64,000 bases of DNA from Nymphaea colorata. Its lineage: Eukaryota; Streptophyta; Magnoliopsida; Nymphaeales; Nymphaeaceae. The notes under the pieces are model-generated. The model made no database searches. It worked only from the letters and a program-made list of their open reading frames with translations, and was not told the origin of the DNA. Both the position numbers and the translations under genes were made by a program. The stretch is from the NCBI RefSeq assembly GCF_008831285.2, contig NC_045146.1, positions 13,655,289-13,719,288 of the forward strand. Reading direction: 5' to 3'. Of this stretch, positions 34,800 to 48,700 are shown piece by piece (the stretch's first letter is position 1; every line of letters starts with the position of its first letter).

Positions 34800-36891
34800 G
34801 CTCTTTCTTTTGTAGGTGAACAGATTTTCCTTTCTCGTTTTTCACCTTCCCTTGGCACAGGCGGCAGTAGCTACATATGGCCTGCAGTGCGTTCATGGTT
34901 CTACTGTTCTTTTCTCTGTGAAGCAGATCATAATATACACTCGATTCTAAGGATACCAAACATCATGTGCATATCATACATATACCTGGTAATGGATTTG
35001 AGTTTTCGAAAACAATTTTATTCAAATTCTATAAGAAATATAAAATGGCCACATAGAACAATAGCTGTATATGCGTGTTCGTCGTGTCACGTCCATTATT
35101 GGATTCAATAGATCAATTGTTGCATATAGCGCGCACACACTCAGGGAGAGAGAGGGAGGGAGGGGGAGAGAGAGAGAGCTGCGCACCGAGCAGCTGCTGC
35201 AATCAATCGAGAACAATTCAAGGTTCGCAAGTTTCAACTCGACACAAAAGGTTTATCATCATGATGATTCGATAAAGCTGATCATTACAAAGGACAACGT
35301 TGGCAACTCTCTCACCTGCTGATGAAACCCAAGAAAAAACTAGAGCCTTTCGAAGTCCACAGATCATTTCCTTCATTGGGTGCCCTACCATTTCACGCAC
35401 CAGCATCTTCCCCCATGATATTCCAGCAGACTTGAATGAGGACTACAGGATCGATTGACCAATTCGTTCCACTTGATTAGATGAAGGAAAGAATACCTTA
35501 TATGATCAGCTGTATGCCAATAAATACAAGCTTTAACATGATCTCTTGTGCATGGCTCCGCCACGTATTTAACTTCTTTTCATGCATCTAGATTTTTGGA
35601 AATAGAATATAAATAATCGATGCTTCTTGATGTGCATTACACATATGCAAGCCAATTTCTCCGTATTAAACAATTGAAACGATTTTCGCGGTCAAGTTTT
35701 TGACATTAAGCAGGCAATTCTGAGGATCCCAATATAGTTAAGATGAACCCAAAAACCAGATGAACCATAGAAACTAAGTTGGGGTTATGACGTGGATCTA
35801 GCTGGCTATATAAGAAACTGGAACGCATAGCGTACTTTAAACGATCAATCTGAAGATTAATGGGCAATTCAGCTGTTGGAAAACTCTAACTAGAATGTAA
35901 CGCCAAGCTACTTTGGTAGGAAACCATGGTGGAGGTCGGAAGGTCCAAAATCCCTTTTCAAAGCACCTAGTTTAGATGGGAATAAATTGCACATATTGTT
36001 GGTAACATTTCTTATTCTTCGTCATCTTCTTCTTCTTCTCATTTGCTTCATTTACCTGGCCATGAGTTCAAGATGGTTGTCCTACATGAGACCAGATCAG
36101 CAGTGGCGATCGTCAATGAAGCGAGCCTCATGGCCGAACTTGGTATTTTCTTTCCCTGCCGAGTAAGTCCTCACCATACCCACTTTGCCTCCGGGTGGAC
36201 TGTGTGAAATGTTGAGGCTCCATATGGGGTAAGGCACTGCCTCTGGCAGAAGGTGGCGCCAACAAGACTGACACAGCACTGCAACTAAGACAGCTTTTTA
36301 TCGTCTACCTCATCAGTTGTATCCTGATAAGAGGAGCAATTTAATTACTCTCCGCTTCTGAAACAGTAACGGCAGGGTATGGCGCCTCTCTCTCACTCTT
36401 GTTGGGGGAGGGAGGGGTGTTCAAGGACCAGTTTGTCGTACATTACTCGGTAGACTTTACACATATACACTGGTTATACAGTTGCCTTTTGTATTAATGT
36501 TAAAAGAGCGAGCTGCAATACATTGACACCAAGTCCAGTATGTACAATGTTAAAGAGTGAGCCGCAATATATTGACATCGACTAGAGTATACACCAGCAA
36601 CCTCTACGCTCCAGGAACTTTCCTATCTCTGACCAAAGGGTAGGTTCTGATCTGGAGAAGCAGAACCTGGTCTAGAATCTAAAAGCGAGCCTTAGGTATG
36701 ACTAATATCCTCTTCGTACCTCAGAAGGGAAATATTTACAAAAAATTACATATAAATGCTATGCAGCATCACAAAAATGATCAGCCCTGACCTTACTCCC
36801 ACTACATGAAAGTGATAATTTCCCCGAACGATCTCACTTTGGTATTAAGGTTTGAGGTGGGCTCCAAAAACCAAATCTATGGAGACTAGTA
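34800..36891. other. Convergent intergenic region
   Basis: This stretch holds the 3' ends of the membrane-protein gene (left) and the SNF2 gene (right). It contains a GA-rich tract (35,143-35,178), an (AGA/TCT)n patch near 36,027 and a TATA-like CTATATAAG at about 35,813 with no gene I can attach to it. A short minus-strand open stretch at 36,097-36,279 (ending RFIDDRHC) is not recognisable. Confidence 0.4.
36495..36594. repeat. Diverged 50-bp tandem repeat downstream of the SNF2 gene
   Basis: Two adjacent copies share AATGTTAAA, GAG, GCAATA and ATTGACA (about 36,496-36,544 and 36,545-36,594) with roughly ten differences. They lie in the probable SNF2 3' UTR or just beyond it. Confidence 0.6.
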
Positions 36892-39800
36892 TCAGACCAT
36901 GAACAAGTATCTTAAGTCCTCCACTGTAAGCCGAGTTGCAAAGCTACCTGTTTGGTCCTCTGCAAATGCCGAGGCCACCATCTTTCTCTTTTCCTCCTGC
37001 AGACATATCAGGTGTTAGTATTCAGTACTAAAATCTACAGTATCATAGACAATTTCAGCATCAAAATCAGCAGTAAACAGATCAGGTTCTACTTAAGAAG
37101 TAAAATAAAAATATCCGGGTATGTGAATGGCATGTTAATGGATGCAAAGCACCTATGAAATATGAGGATATTGGTAAGATTGTTCGGTAAGTGGAAGGCA
37201 GCAAAATTGGAGTTGCATGTCACTGATAAAAATTCCTCTGCACCTAGTGTAAAAAAAAAAACCAACAATTTTTTGAACTTAAAGATACGTATCATTGTCG
37301 AAGGCACACCTAAGCCACCAGGCATAGCAATCATCTAGGCTGGCTGTTCCAAGACAACCTCTCACCTGATAACCCTTAAAGCATCACCTAGGTTGGGTTT
37401 TTTTTTTTAACAATTTTTTTTTCTTTTTCTCCAGCTTACTCCTTTTTTCCCCTTCTCGAAACCATTTTTTCTCCTACCTATGTGCAGTTCTTTTTTCACT
37501 TTTACTTGTTGCATGTGATTGTGTATTAAAAGTATATGTACGTCAATGTGTCTCTGTATGCATCCACAGCTACAGTTACAAACTTACAGTTCATATACTA
37601 TTATTCTTTGAAGCCTCCGTATAACTCTGTTTCACACACACACACACAAATGTTTTTCGAATCCATTTTTTCTTTCTCACCTACTTTTTCTCTCTCCCTT
37701 TCTTTCCCCTTTTCACAACCATATTCTCCACCCTAGAACTGGTGGATCTTGGGAAGGCAACAACACACACACATATATAATCCATATAATCCATTTAATA
37801 GTTGGCTTTTAGGAAATGGTAAGATTTGTACGTTTGCCAAAGGGACCACAAAAAGGCAGTAGATGCAAGGAAGTTAGGTACCTGCAAAGCTAATATGCGG
37901 TCCTCAATAGTATTTTCTATCGTCAATCGAAGAACAGTCACAGGACGAGTCTGCCCTATGCGATGTGCTCGGTCAATAGCCTGATCTTCAGTTGTTGGGT
38001 TCCACCATAGGTCAAGCAAGACAACATGATTGGCAGCAACCATGTTTAGACCAAGATTACCAGCCTTGAGAGACATTATCATGACAGTTACCTGATAAAA
38101 TTTAAAAAAAAAAATAAGAGAAAATGGCATACCAAAAAGTGAAAAAATATGATCATGAGTGACAGTAAAATGATATATCTTGGTCACACAACAGGCATCA
38201 GACCTCTGGAAGTGTGTTGAAATCTTTGACGGCTTTATCTCTGGCAGACAAAGTCATTGTCCCATCAAGCCTTCTGTAATTTATAAAGGAGCTCTTCAAT
38301 GAAATTTCTAGCAGATCGAGCATGCTGGTCCACTGGGAAAAAATAATGGCTTTCTCTGGAAGTGCAACTGGTGTGCTTAACTTGATACCCGCCAGTGCAT
38401 GTTTGTTTGAGTCAGCAGAGCAACTCATGTCTGGTTTAGAAGTAAAACCATGAACTTCACCACATCCTGCAGAACTAGTGTTACAGTTCGCTTGCCGCAT
38501 ATTAAGTGACTGCAAAATGTCTAGTACAGCCCTAATTTTTGATGAGCTACATGCACTGGGTTCTACTCCAAATTCCTTCAACTTTCTAGAGCTGGCAATG
38601 CTGTCACTATCAGTATTAGAATGCCCTGCACTACCTTGAAGGACAGATCTAGAAAAAATGAAGTCAGTGCTAATTTGACTTCTGCAATCAGGTGAAGGGC
38701 AGAAATTATCATCACCAGTCAAACGCTCGGATATGCATTGGTTGCAGAAAATGTGACCACATATTGTAATGACAGCATCCTCTGGTGGATCCTGAAACAG
38801 TGGCAAATGAAAGAGGGAAAATTTTCAAGCGTCTGATGTAATTTACAGTAAGCAGCAGAGTTTCATGCAACTTCTTCAGATGATATCAAAGGACATGCAG
38901 AGACTTTACAAGAAGAAGCCTCGTCAAGGACTACCATTACGGATTATGCTCTGATTGTTAATACTAAACACAGGCCGTTACTCCAGGAAAGCATAATACA
39001 GATTACCATGAAATACCAACTTTTTGTTCCTGTAAACCATGCGAAAGAAAGATGCTTGGGGCCAAGTTTCACAAGAAAAACATTAGTAAATGCAAAAATG
39101 AAGTGAATTTCTCCGTGAATCTAAAAGTATTTTCACATTCTTAACCTCTTTTAATATCTAAGTCAATTCGAAGTCTCAAACATGCAAGATCTGAATGTTA
39201 TCTCACTGATTTCTCCTGAATCGAAGACTTTATACTCAATTTAATCAACTTACATAAAGTCAGACCCCATTGATGATGAGTCCCATTGAAGCACCCAATT
39301 TATAGCTGGTATACTCATATTACTATACTTGGAGCATGCAAATTAAATGCCGGCCCCCAGGCCCCCCACCCTCTTCCCTTCCTGAAGGTCTTATGTACTT
39401 CTTTCCTACATAACAAAATCACTGTAAACTTGTTTCTATACAACGTAATGTCCTGATTACCCACAATGCTACTTGGGTATAAATGGTGCAAAATCGTGTA
39501 ATCTTTTGAAAATTTTTCTAGAATCCAAAAGTTCAAAATAAAAAGATTCTAAAAGAACTTATTGCATGAAAAAATGTTATTAACTACAGAGTACGATTAC
39601 AATACCACAAGCAAATGACAGAATGTTCAAAAATAAAAAGATTCTAAAAGAACTTATTGCATGAAAAAATGTTATTAACTACAGAGTACAATTACAATAC
39701 CACAAGCAAATGACAGAATACCATAAAACATAAAATGCAGAACAACAAAAATTTACAACATTGGTTCAAGTACAAAGTGCAGGTGCAAAAAGCCTGCACC

Positions 39801-42800
39801 CCAAGAGTCGCCCTCTCCCTTATACGTACATATGAATACTGTTCTTGAAGATTTGTCTCCTTCTCATCTAAACTATTTTGAGGCAAAGAGGTTACAACAG
39901 TGCCCAAGAGATGGAGTTATCTGCTTTCACACATAAAGCAGTGCCAGATGGCAAGTAAAGCAGGTCATTTAGCATAAACTACATAAGCAACAACTAGGCC
40001 TTTAGGAACCTCTTCGTATGAAATATCATTGGATGTATTCTCTTGGAAGGTAGCTTAATTGTTTTATTACATTAACTATTTGTTTGTCGTTCATTTGGTG
40101 GTTATGTTTCTAACACTAATAATTGATAAATTCTTGGAAGTAATTTAGTTAAGTTAAAAAGTTTTATCATAAAAGAAGTCAATCAGAGAGATTAAGTGCA
40201 GAAGGGTATATGGCCAAAGAACGGATAACCTTTTGTTCTACATATTTACATGGAATAGGGACTCATTTTGGCATACCACCAAAAAAATATAATGAAATTG
40301 ATGTTGTATTAGTGCATAAATGACACAACTCAGGAGCACAAGAATTATTCACTTTGACAACAGCTCATTATTGCACACACATAGCTACGTACATTTTACC
40401 CATGAAGCAGTGGCCACTTTTCTCAACCAAGTTACTACTTTCTCCTTTTCGATATAATATTACAATACATATGAAAATTTTTGGAAAAGACATGCAAGAA
40501 GCATTTAAACGTGGAAAAAAGACAAAACTGCAGTAGGCCTTGCAAGAGCCAACTTAGTGCTTATTGGAAAGTTTTCAAATGATAAGTTGCACAAAACAGA
40601 AACTTATATACCAATGCAACTCTAGTAATATTTAACCAATGTTTATACTTTATACCTATGTTACTGCCAGCTAAAATGAATAAAAGAAGAGAAGTGCTGG
40701 AGAAGCCACTCAGAAATTCAACAATGAAGGTTTTCAATGAAAATGGCCCCTCATGGACACTACATGGAAATTCCAAAGCTTATGAAGAAGGAATGGAATT
40801 CAAAAGGGATTCAGAAAATATTCAGCCTTTCAGAATGTCATGCTAAGTATTTACAAACCAGAATACTAGGTTACTATTTCATGCATCATGAACTATGTTT
40901 TAAGAAATATGTATGCATTTTATCTTCTGGATAGTTGTATTTTGATTAGGCTTAGATTGGGAAATCTCTTTTATTGTTTTCCTTTTATTTATTTTTTGGC
41001 TGCACATTGCAGCATCTTGTAAGCCATTGGACTCTCCAACAGCTAGAAAATCTGGCCGTTGGAAACTCCAACGGTCTTCTCTACTTCTATATGTTGGGCA
41101 GTTTGCCCATTATGTAATGTAAGGCTTTTTGTGAGCCTTTGTAATTGTTCATTGTGAGTAATGTGAGATTATTTTTCAGTCCTTTGAGTGCACAGTTCAG
41201 TTAAGTGATATTACTTTGTGGTTTTCTGAAATAGACAAATTCGTGTCTATTTTCAGCTTGAATGGGTGTATTGGAAGAGAAATTAAGCAATGAAAAATGT
41301 TCCTTTCACTAAGAACTTCATAGCAGCTCAAACATAAAGATCATGCTATAGCTAGTTTGTGATTATGCTTGTCAGCTCTAGTCAACTGTCAATTACTGTA
41401 TTCAATAACCTACAGTCTGCCACCAGCATGTACATTCTTTGTATCGCTTTAAGTGTTTGTATGTTTTCCTAAATTTATGTCATTTATGATACATTGTGCC
41501 ACAACACTGCTATTCACAGTACATAAATTGGCCGAAGATAAATAACTTGTTGAAAAAGGAAACGCCAAAACATATCATATAAGCCAAAAGTCCACAGAAA
41601 CATGAAGTGACGGATTCATACACTACAGATGGCACATATTGCAGAAGAAGATTCCAAGTGCTTCAATAAATTCATCAGCATATCATTTGGATGTTTTTGT
41701 GCAGCCTCTGCGGATAACTTATTACTAGAACGATAGTCTTTCACAAGAAGAGGGTGATCACAAGCTTGACGAAGACGCAAAAGCAACAAAAGTATGTTCG
41801 CATAATTTTGGTTTACAGTCCCCTCATCTGCATATGCCTGGAAGTAGACAGAGCTCGAAAATAGAAGTTAACAACAATTGAACATATATAACAATGTAAC
41901 AAAATACAATATCAATTCCACCACATTAACACAACAAGATCAAAGCAAAGAAATTATAAAATACAAAATATGCATCATCTTGATGTCTTCCCAAGTCCAT
42001 GCACTGCAACCTTCCAAGGCATCAAAGAGTTTTAGCTTTTTCTGATCAGGCGAATGAGATTTTTTCTTTGTCTCTACTTAACACAAAATAATTAGGACGA
42101 ATCAATTCCTACCTCATTTTGATTGCCAATCCTCTCATGCGTTCATGTAAATCATCCCCCAAGTTATTTTCTATGAACAAGCTAGGAAAACAGCTAACTT
42201 CTCTATGAAAATGAAATGTATGCCCCAACATTTCGCAATAAGAAACTGAGACTAAAATAGTCCTAATGCCTATCAAGAGAAATCTAACAAAGTAATTAGC
42301 ACTAAAAATTCCTAGAGCACGTGGACACTACCTGTCTTATAGGAAGCATTAATTTGATATGTCAAACTCATTGTTACTTTATCTAATGTACATCCAGGTA
42401 CATTCTACAGTTCAGTTCCAAGGTCATTTTCCCTAGATTGGGTACCCAATTTCTTTTTCTTTAATGTGGTTGATCAGTAAATGGAGATAGAGTGCTTCTC
42501 CGATGTAGTCCATACTCTAAACTTAGTCATGCACAAGATATGGCCAAAGAATCACAACCATTTTCAATCAGTTTAGATCATCTTTCCTTGTGACAGAGAA
42601 ATGTAGTTTTTGTTCTCTAAATAGCATCGATAACCACAATGTAAAAAATGATCAGTGCAGCTTTCGTCAAGATGTAAGGTAAAAGAATGCAACAACACCA
42701 AATGACAGTGCTATACATATGTAACACTCCAATGGTTCACAGTAAGGCTGCACATAAACATTTTAAGTCACATGAAAATAGACACAAAAACCAAAAATGC

Positions 42801-45634
42801 TGCACATCTATAAAAGATCAATTATATTTCTTTATACCTACTCATTCAAAATGATAAATGATAAGGTACCTTAAATTCTAAACGAGATTCAGCTTCTAGG
42901 TTTGAGTAAAAAATACGCTCCTCAAGGGAAAACTCCACCTTCTTCAAACATACTGACTTTGGGGGCAAATTAATGATAGGTTGCCCATCAATAAAGGTTC
43001 CTACAACATAAAAGTTAGTAATATATCAGAATGATAGAACCACAGCAACGTGTTGGCAACAAAGATCTACTAAACTTCATGTTAAAAACTAAAAACCATG
43101 GATTGCCTATGAACTACAATCTCCACACAAATTACAAAGAATTGCATGAAATATATAGGATAGCCATACATTTTGACTTCAGATGTCCAAATAGTTGACT
43201 TTACTAAATTACTAGGATCCAAACAAAATTGACAAAAGGCACATTTTCAACCTAGCTACGAGCATTCGCCAATATTATTGATAACTTGAAAAAGTCATCA
43301 AGATGGCAGCCATGTTGAAGCCAGCCAATGATATAATAATATCAAAGTTTTCAAAGTGCTACAAGAAATTATTAGCCATTAGTAACAATATTATCCTCAA
43401 AACTTCTCTATGTTTTCACAAGATTTTCAAAAAGGCTCTTCTAAGTAAATTCTAGACATCAGCTTTCCTAACCAAGATTATCAATGAATATTTGAAAGAA
43501 AGCTAAAAAGTAAATCAAACATAAGACAATGAAAATGGAAATGACTCTCAATGCAGACATTGGCAACGTATACACCCAATAATAAACACCCAAAGAATTA
43601 CCTTTTGTCCTGCGCAGCAGCATAGTCCCCAGTACAGCTTGAAGTTTCTTATACCCATTACTGGAGTTCCTAGAAATTGGATACTTTATTGCAGTACAAA
43701 AAAAGTTGTAAGCAGAATAAGGGTCATATCTTAAGAATCTGAAGTAGCTGTAAAGGTCATCAATTGCATTTTGAATGGGTGTTCCGGATAAGCACCATCT
43801 TCTCTTAGCTCGAAGGCCACAACAGGCTCTTGCCACCTGTGTTCTATAGTTTTTTATAGTTTGAGCTTCATCTAGAACAACTCTGAACCACCGTACCCTT
43901 GCAAGTGGACTAATCTCTTGACCAGCCAGTGATCCATCAGGATGTTTCTTGCTTTTTTTCATTTTCTTATTCTTATCTTCAGTTTTTTTCTTTTTTTTGT
44001 TGCCAGAGAAGTCTGAAGACAATCCATATTTTTCTTGGGAATTTTGATCTACATCATCTTCATCAAACAAAGGCTGCTTTGGAACTTCCATACTTACAAT
44101 GGAATATGTTGTAAGGATGACATCATACTTGGCAAGCTCAAAAGGATCTTTCGTACGGTTTGTTCCATAATATACCAGAAATAAAAGTTTAGCATCATCT
44201 GCAACTTTGTCACTCAGTTCTTGAGCCCACTGACGAAGAACACTTGCAGGACAGACTATCAAAGTGCCAGCAACTGGCCTTCCTTTTTGGACAGAAGCCA
44301 TCCGATAACTGGTAACTGCCTTGCTTTGACTATCGGAGTGCTTGTGCTGCTCGTTACTGGAAATCTCAGCAGGACCATCACCATCTTCATCTAAATTCAG
44401 GGTTTCCCTTTTGACTTGCTCCGTGGAATCAGAGATAAACTTAGAGTGCTGATCCCTTTGCATCAGTATGAGCGCAATAGTTGAAACAGTCTTACCAAGC
44501 CCCTGATAACAAACTAAATGAGATAACAAGATGGGATAAACATAAGAATAAGTATCATGTTCAGGTGTGATTCTAACAATTCAAAACCTGGTCATCTGCA
44601 AGAATTCCCCCCGCACAATGGAAACTATGAGTTTCCTGATGGACCATCCATGCCAAAGCAATTTTCTGTAAAAGGAGAATATATGAAATATAATTTTTTT
44701 CAGGATATATATATATATATATATAAGAGAGAGAGAGAGAGAGAGACCTGGTGTCTTAGAAGAGGAACAGAAAGAAGACCGTCAGGCAAGCTTGCCTCTA
44801 CTCTTGGTTGAGCAAGGCCCTGCAGAAAAAACAAAATAAATAAGTAGACAACACTATATGTAATGGCTCTATGGATAAGAAGTATGCTGGCTAAATTAGA
44901 TTTATGGATGCATAGCTCTTTTGTCAGGAAAAAACTATTGCATCGTGCTTGCTTCCAAAAAGCATAATTTTCTGACACCTAAAACATGGAGAATTCTCAT
45001 CAGATGATTCCCAAAATTTATGAATGTCTATTTATGTGTACTAACTCTATCATTAATTATGAGTTCCTACTAGAAAATGACTTGAAGCACATACATGTGA
45101 TCAAATTCAAAAAAAAAAAGCTGAAAATATCGAAAAGCAAATGATCCACATTCGCAAGTTCTATATGGACATCCACACTGTAGCATCTAAATTTGGACTT
45201 ATCCTGCTGTCCACACATCTGCATTCCATCACATCTAGAATTTTGATCCTTATGGTTGAATTTTTCACAATATCTAGCTACATAGATAAAATCAACATCT
45301 AATGCATGATCTTTTAAGGCACTGATCGAATTTCATAAGCCAAAAGACTTCAGGCCATCAATTATTAAATGCTATTAAGTTATAAACCTTGAGATACACA
45401 TTAGAAAATTACTCATAACACAACAATTTATAGTCTTCCAGATCTGCACTTCACGTCCGTATTGTGAAAAAAGGCACTGATCGAATTTCATAAGCCAAAA
45501 GACTTCAGGCCATCAATTATTAAATGTTATTAAGTTATAAACCTTGAGATACACATTAGAAAATTACTCATAACACAACAATTTATAGTCTTCCAGATCT
45601 GCACTTCACGTCCGTATTGTGAAAAAAACACCTA

Positions 45635-45715
<81 letters not shown>

Positions 45716-48700
45716 TGTTATTGGGCATTTCCAGCCACTTAATGTCCAAAAAGATAAGATTGAAAAAAAATTGATAAGCCCAAAGGGGTAGGTCAGATGT
45801 TATAGAATGAGTCTATAAAATCCAATCTACAAATTGAAGTTTTGTTTTCTTTTTCAAACTTATAATTTCCAACACTTTATGTATGGATTCATTGGACTTC
45901 AGGCAGCTAAAAAATTCAGATGGTACCCAAGAATCATAAAATCTAGGATCCTCGAGCATGCTTGTGTCTATGTAAAAGTGTATGCATGCTCACTGTAACT
46001 GCAATGTTTTCCAAAACTGCAAGACTCCTATACCATACACTAGAACCCATCATGGATGAAAAAACATAATCGAATTGAAATGTACAGATTTAGTGGATTT
46101 TGAAATTTTAATGTTCCAGCCAAGACTCCTTGAATTTGCCCATGGATAACATATCAATATAAAATTTAAATAATATTTAAGAATCATGTAAAACCCATGG
46201 TTAAGGGGGTTCTCTCTCTCTCTCTCTTCCCCCCCTCCCCCCCCCCCCAATATCTGGGTTGGATCTTGCCCAATCTGATTTCAATGTACCAGAAATTACA
46301 CCCATATTTACTCTAAATTAATATAGAATATGATATCATACAAAACTTTACATAATTATAAACCTTAACATTTATAAAAACCATACTACCAAATATATTT
46401 ATGGCATTAGCATAATCTTACAAAGATTATGACAACTATACGATTTACATAGCTAAATACAGTATTTAGTTTACCAGGACATATATTGGCTATGCATTAA
46501 ACAGCAGGTCAAGGTATTGATTCTAGGGCATATTTTAGTTCTAAAGTTATATTTGCAAGCCTAGAATATGAACAGAAGACAATCCCAGTTCTTAGTTTAT
46601 GAACCTAAACTAAGCCAATGACACAAACATAAAGATGTCAATATATCTGATTTGGATCGGATATATGACTGAACCATTCCGAAAAATTAGATATGGAAAA
46701 AAAAATTAAATATTCAATTAAAGGATAGGACCAGATTCGAATTTATGAAATGATATCCAATCGGATCGGATTATGATATACATAAATATCTGATCGGATT
46801 TACATCAGGTTTAGTTTTAAATAAATATCCTATATTCAATGCCTTTACCTTTTGAAAATCAGTCGAATTTAAAATTCAGACATGAATTCGGATGTAAATT
46901 TAAAATTTGAATTTGGATCATGTTCGGATTGTGAAATCAGATTTCAGATTCGGAATCAGATATCACTGTTCTTCATTCATATTTGAATCTGAATATGTGA
47001 ATATCTGAAAAAGCGGATGCAGTTAATAGTATATCCGATTAGAATCTGATCCATTGACATCCCTTCACAAACAGGCCAGTGTTAACTGCCACCGGCATTT
47101 AACCGGTCAGAAAAACTAGTGTCAAGACTATGCACTGCAAATTACCTATTAACGGAACAATCAAATGGAGTTATGCAGCTTCTTCCAACTGTGGTTCTGA
47201 AGAAAAGAAGACTTGAACCTAAAATGGTTTCTATTTCACAAAGGAAACTTTCAGTTTAATAAAACTATATCCCTATTGACAAATTGCTGCACGACACAGT
47301 TACTCAAACATTCAGAAGAATTGGAAAACATGCTGCAATGAACGATCACATGCAATCTCCATGAAGTGCAATACAACATAGTAAAAACACTATATCAAAC
47401 TAATTCTCCACATTGTCACAAACACCCATCTCAGGCTTTTATCTGTAAGGTTCTTCATGAGTACTAATGAAAGGCTTGTTCTTCTCGAGGAAAACTCAAG
47501 AACTCAAAACAATGAAAAAATATACTTAAAAAATAAGATGAAATTTAAGTTTTCTACTAATTTTCTGACACAAATATTGATCAAAAATCAAAATAGCTAT
47601 TATAATGTTTAAAAAATCCAAAACAAAATTTAAAATATACTAAAAAAAATTTGCTTCCAAAAAAGCTTGCAGAAATAGTTTAATAAAATCACAATATTCC
47701 CAATTTAGCAATATTTCCAAAAATTGCGATTCTTTTTTTTCTTTTCCTCTTTAAAGCAATATCTTGATATTTGAAAAAGAAAATACAGACATCTGTTACA
47801 TTGATTTTACCATACCCACCACTCAGCTGTCTACCTGTTTGGTTCAACTAACACAAAGAAAACAAGATTGAACCTTGTCCTAGTGAAGTATTATCCCATG
47901 ATAACCATTAAATAACAGAGAGAATCACTTTTTCCAGCCATTAAATAGCAGAGAGATTTATGAATCTCACCTCCAATGCAGCTCTAAAAATTAGCCTCTC
48001 ATCAGTCTCCTTTGGCTTGTCTTCAACAGTGCCATGATAATGAGTATTCTCACCATAACCAGCTGGCAGTGAAGGGCCAGAATGTTTCTCATTCAATAGA
48101 GTAACAGGCAACTGCCTCCTACTGCTGACGTTTTCGTAGATCAAAATTTCATCCTTATTTCCTTGTACATAGTCTGCATGAGGAGCCTTCTGAACTACTT
48201 TACCCCCTTCAGGGCAAAAAGACTTGTCATTAAAAGGTCGGCCATAATCACCCCTGTAGGAATAATTATGACCATCTGATGACAGTTTAGATGCTTGTGT
48301 ATCAGCCACTTCATGCACATCGTTTCTATGAGAATGCAGTCCTGATAAAACATTCTGAACCTTGCCCTTGCTGCCAGCATCAGGCTTAAAATAGAGACCA
48401 AGCTGCCCTTCAGATCCATTACTTGGGTGAGGAGTGTCCATGAATCCATTCTGATATTGCAAATGAGGTCCCTTTTTCTGCGACTTTCTTGGATCATTTT
48501 CTAATCCAGATGAACCAGGGATAGGCTTCCCATGCATCAAAGATGGGGGCAGACATTTACGGTCAACGGCAGTTCCAGAAATAGAGGTAGCAGCAGTGCT
48601 AACAAAAGCTGGATTTTCTCCCAGACCTAACATTTCATCCATTTCACCATCTAAACCTGCACAAATGGTTTTTATTATAATCTGTCAGTATTCATCCTCA

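Noticed and set aside
35805-35820. TATA-like CTATATAAG with downstream short ORFs
   Set aside because: The ORFs after it are only 9-13 codons and no gene follows; isolated TATA-like words are common in AT-rich DNA.
40900-41280. Segment with LTR-like wording (inverted CCAACGGC/GCCGTTGG-type words, TGTAATGTAAGGC)
   Set aside because: It resembles a solo LTR of a copia-type fossil, but I could not find matching TG/CA ends, a target duplication or adjacent element parts, so it is not annotated.
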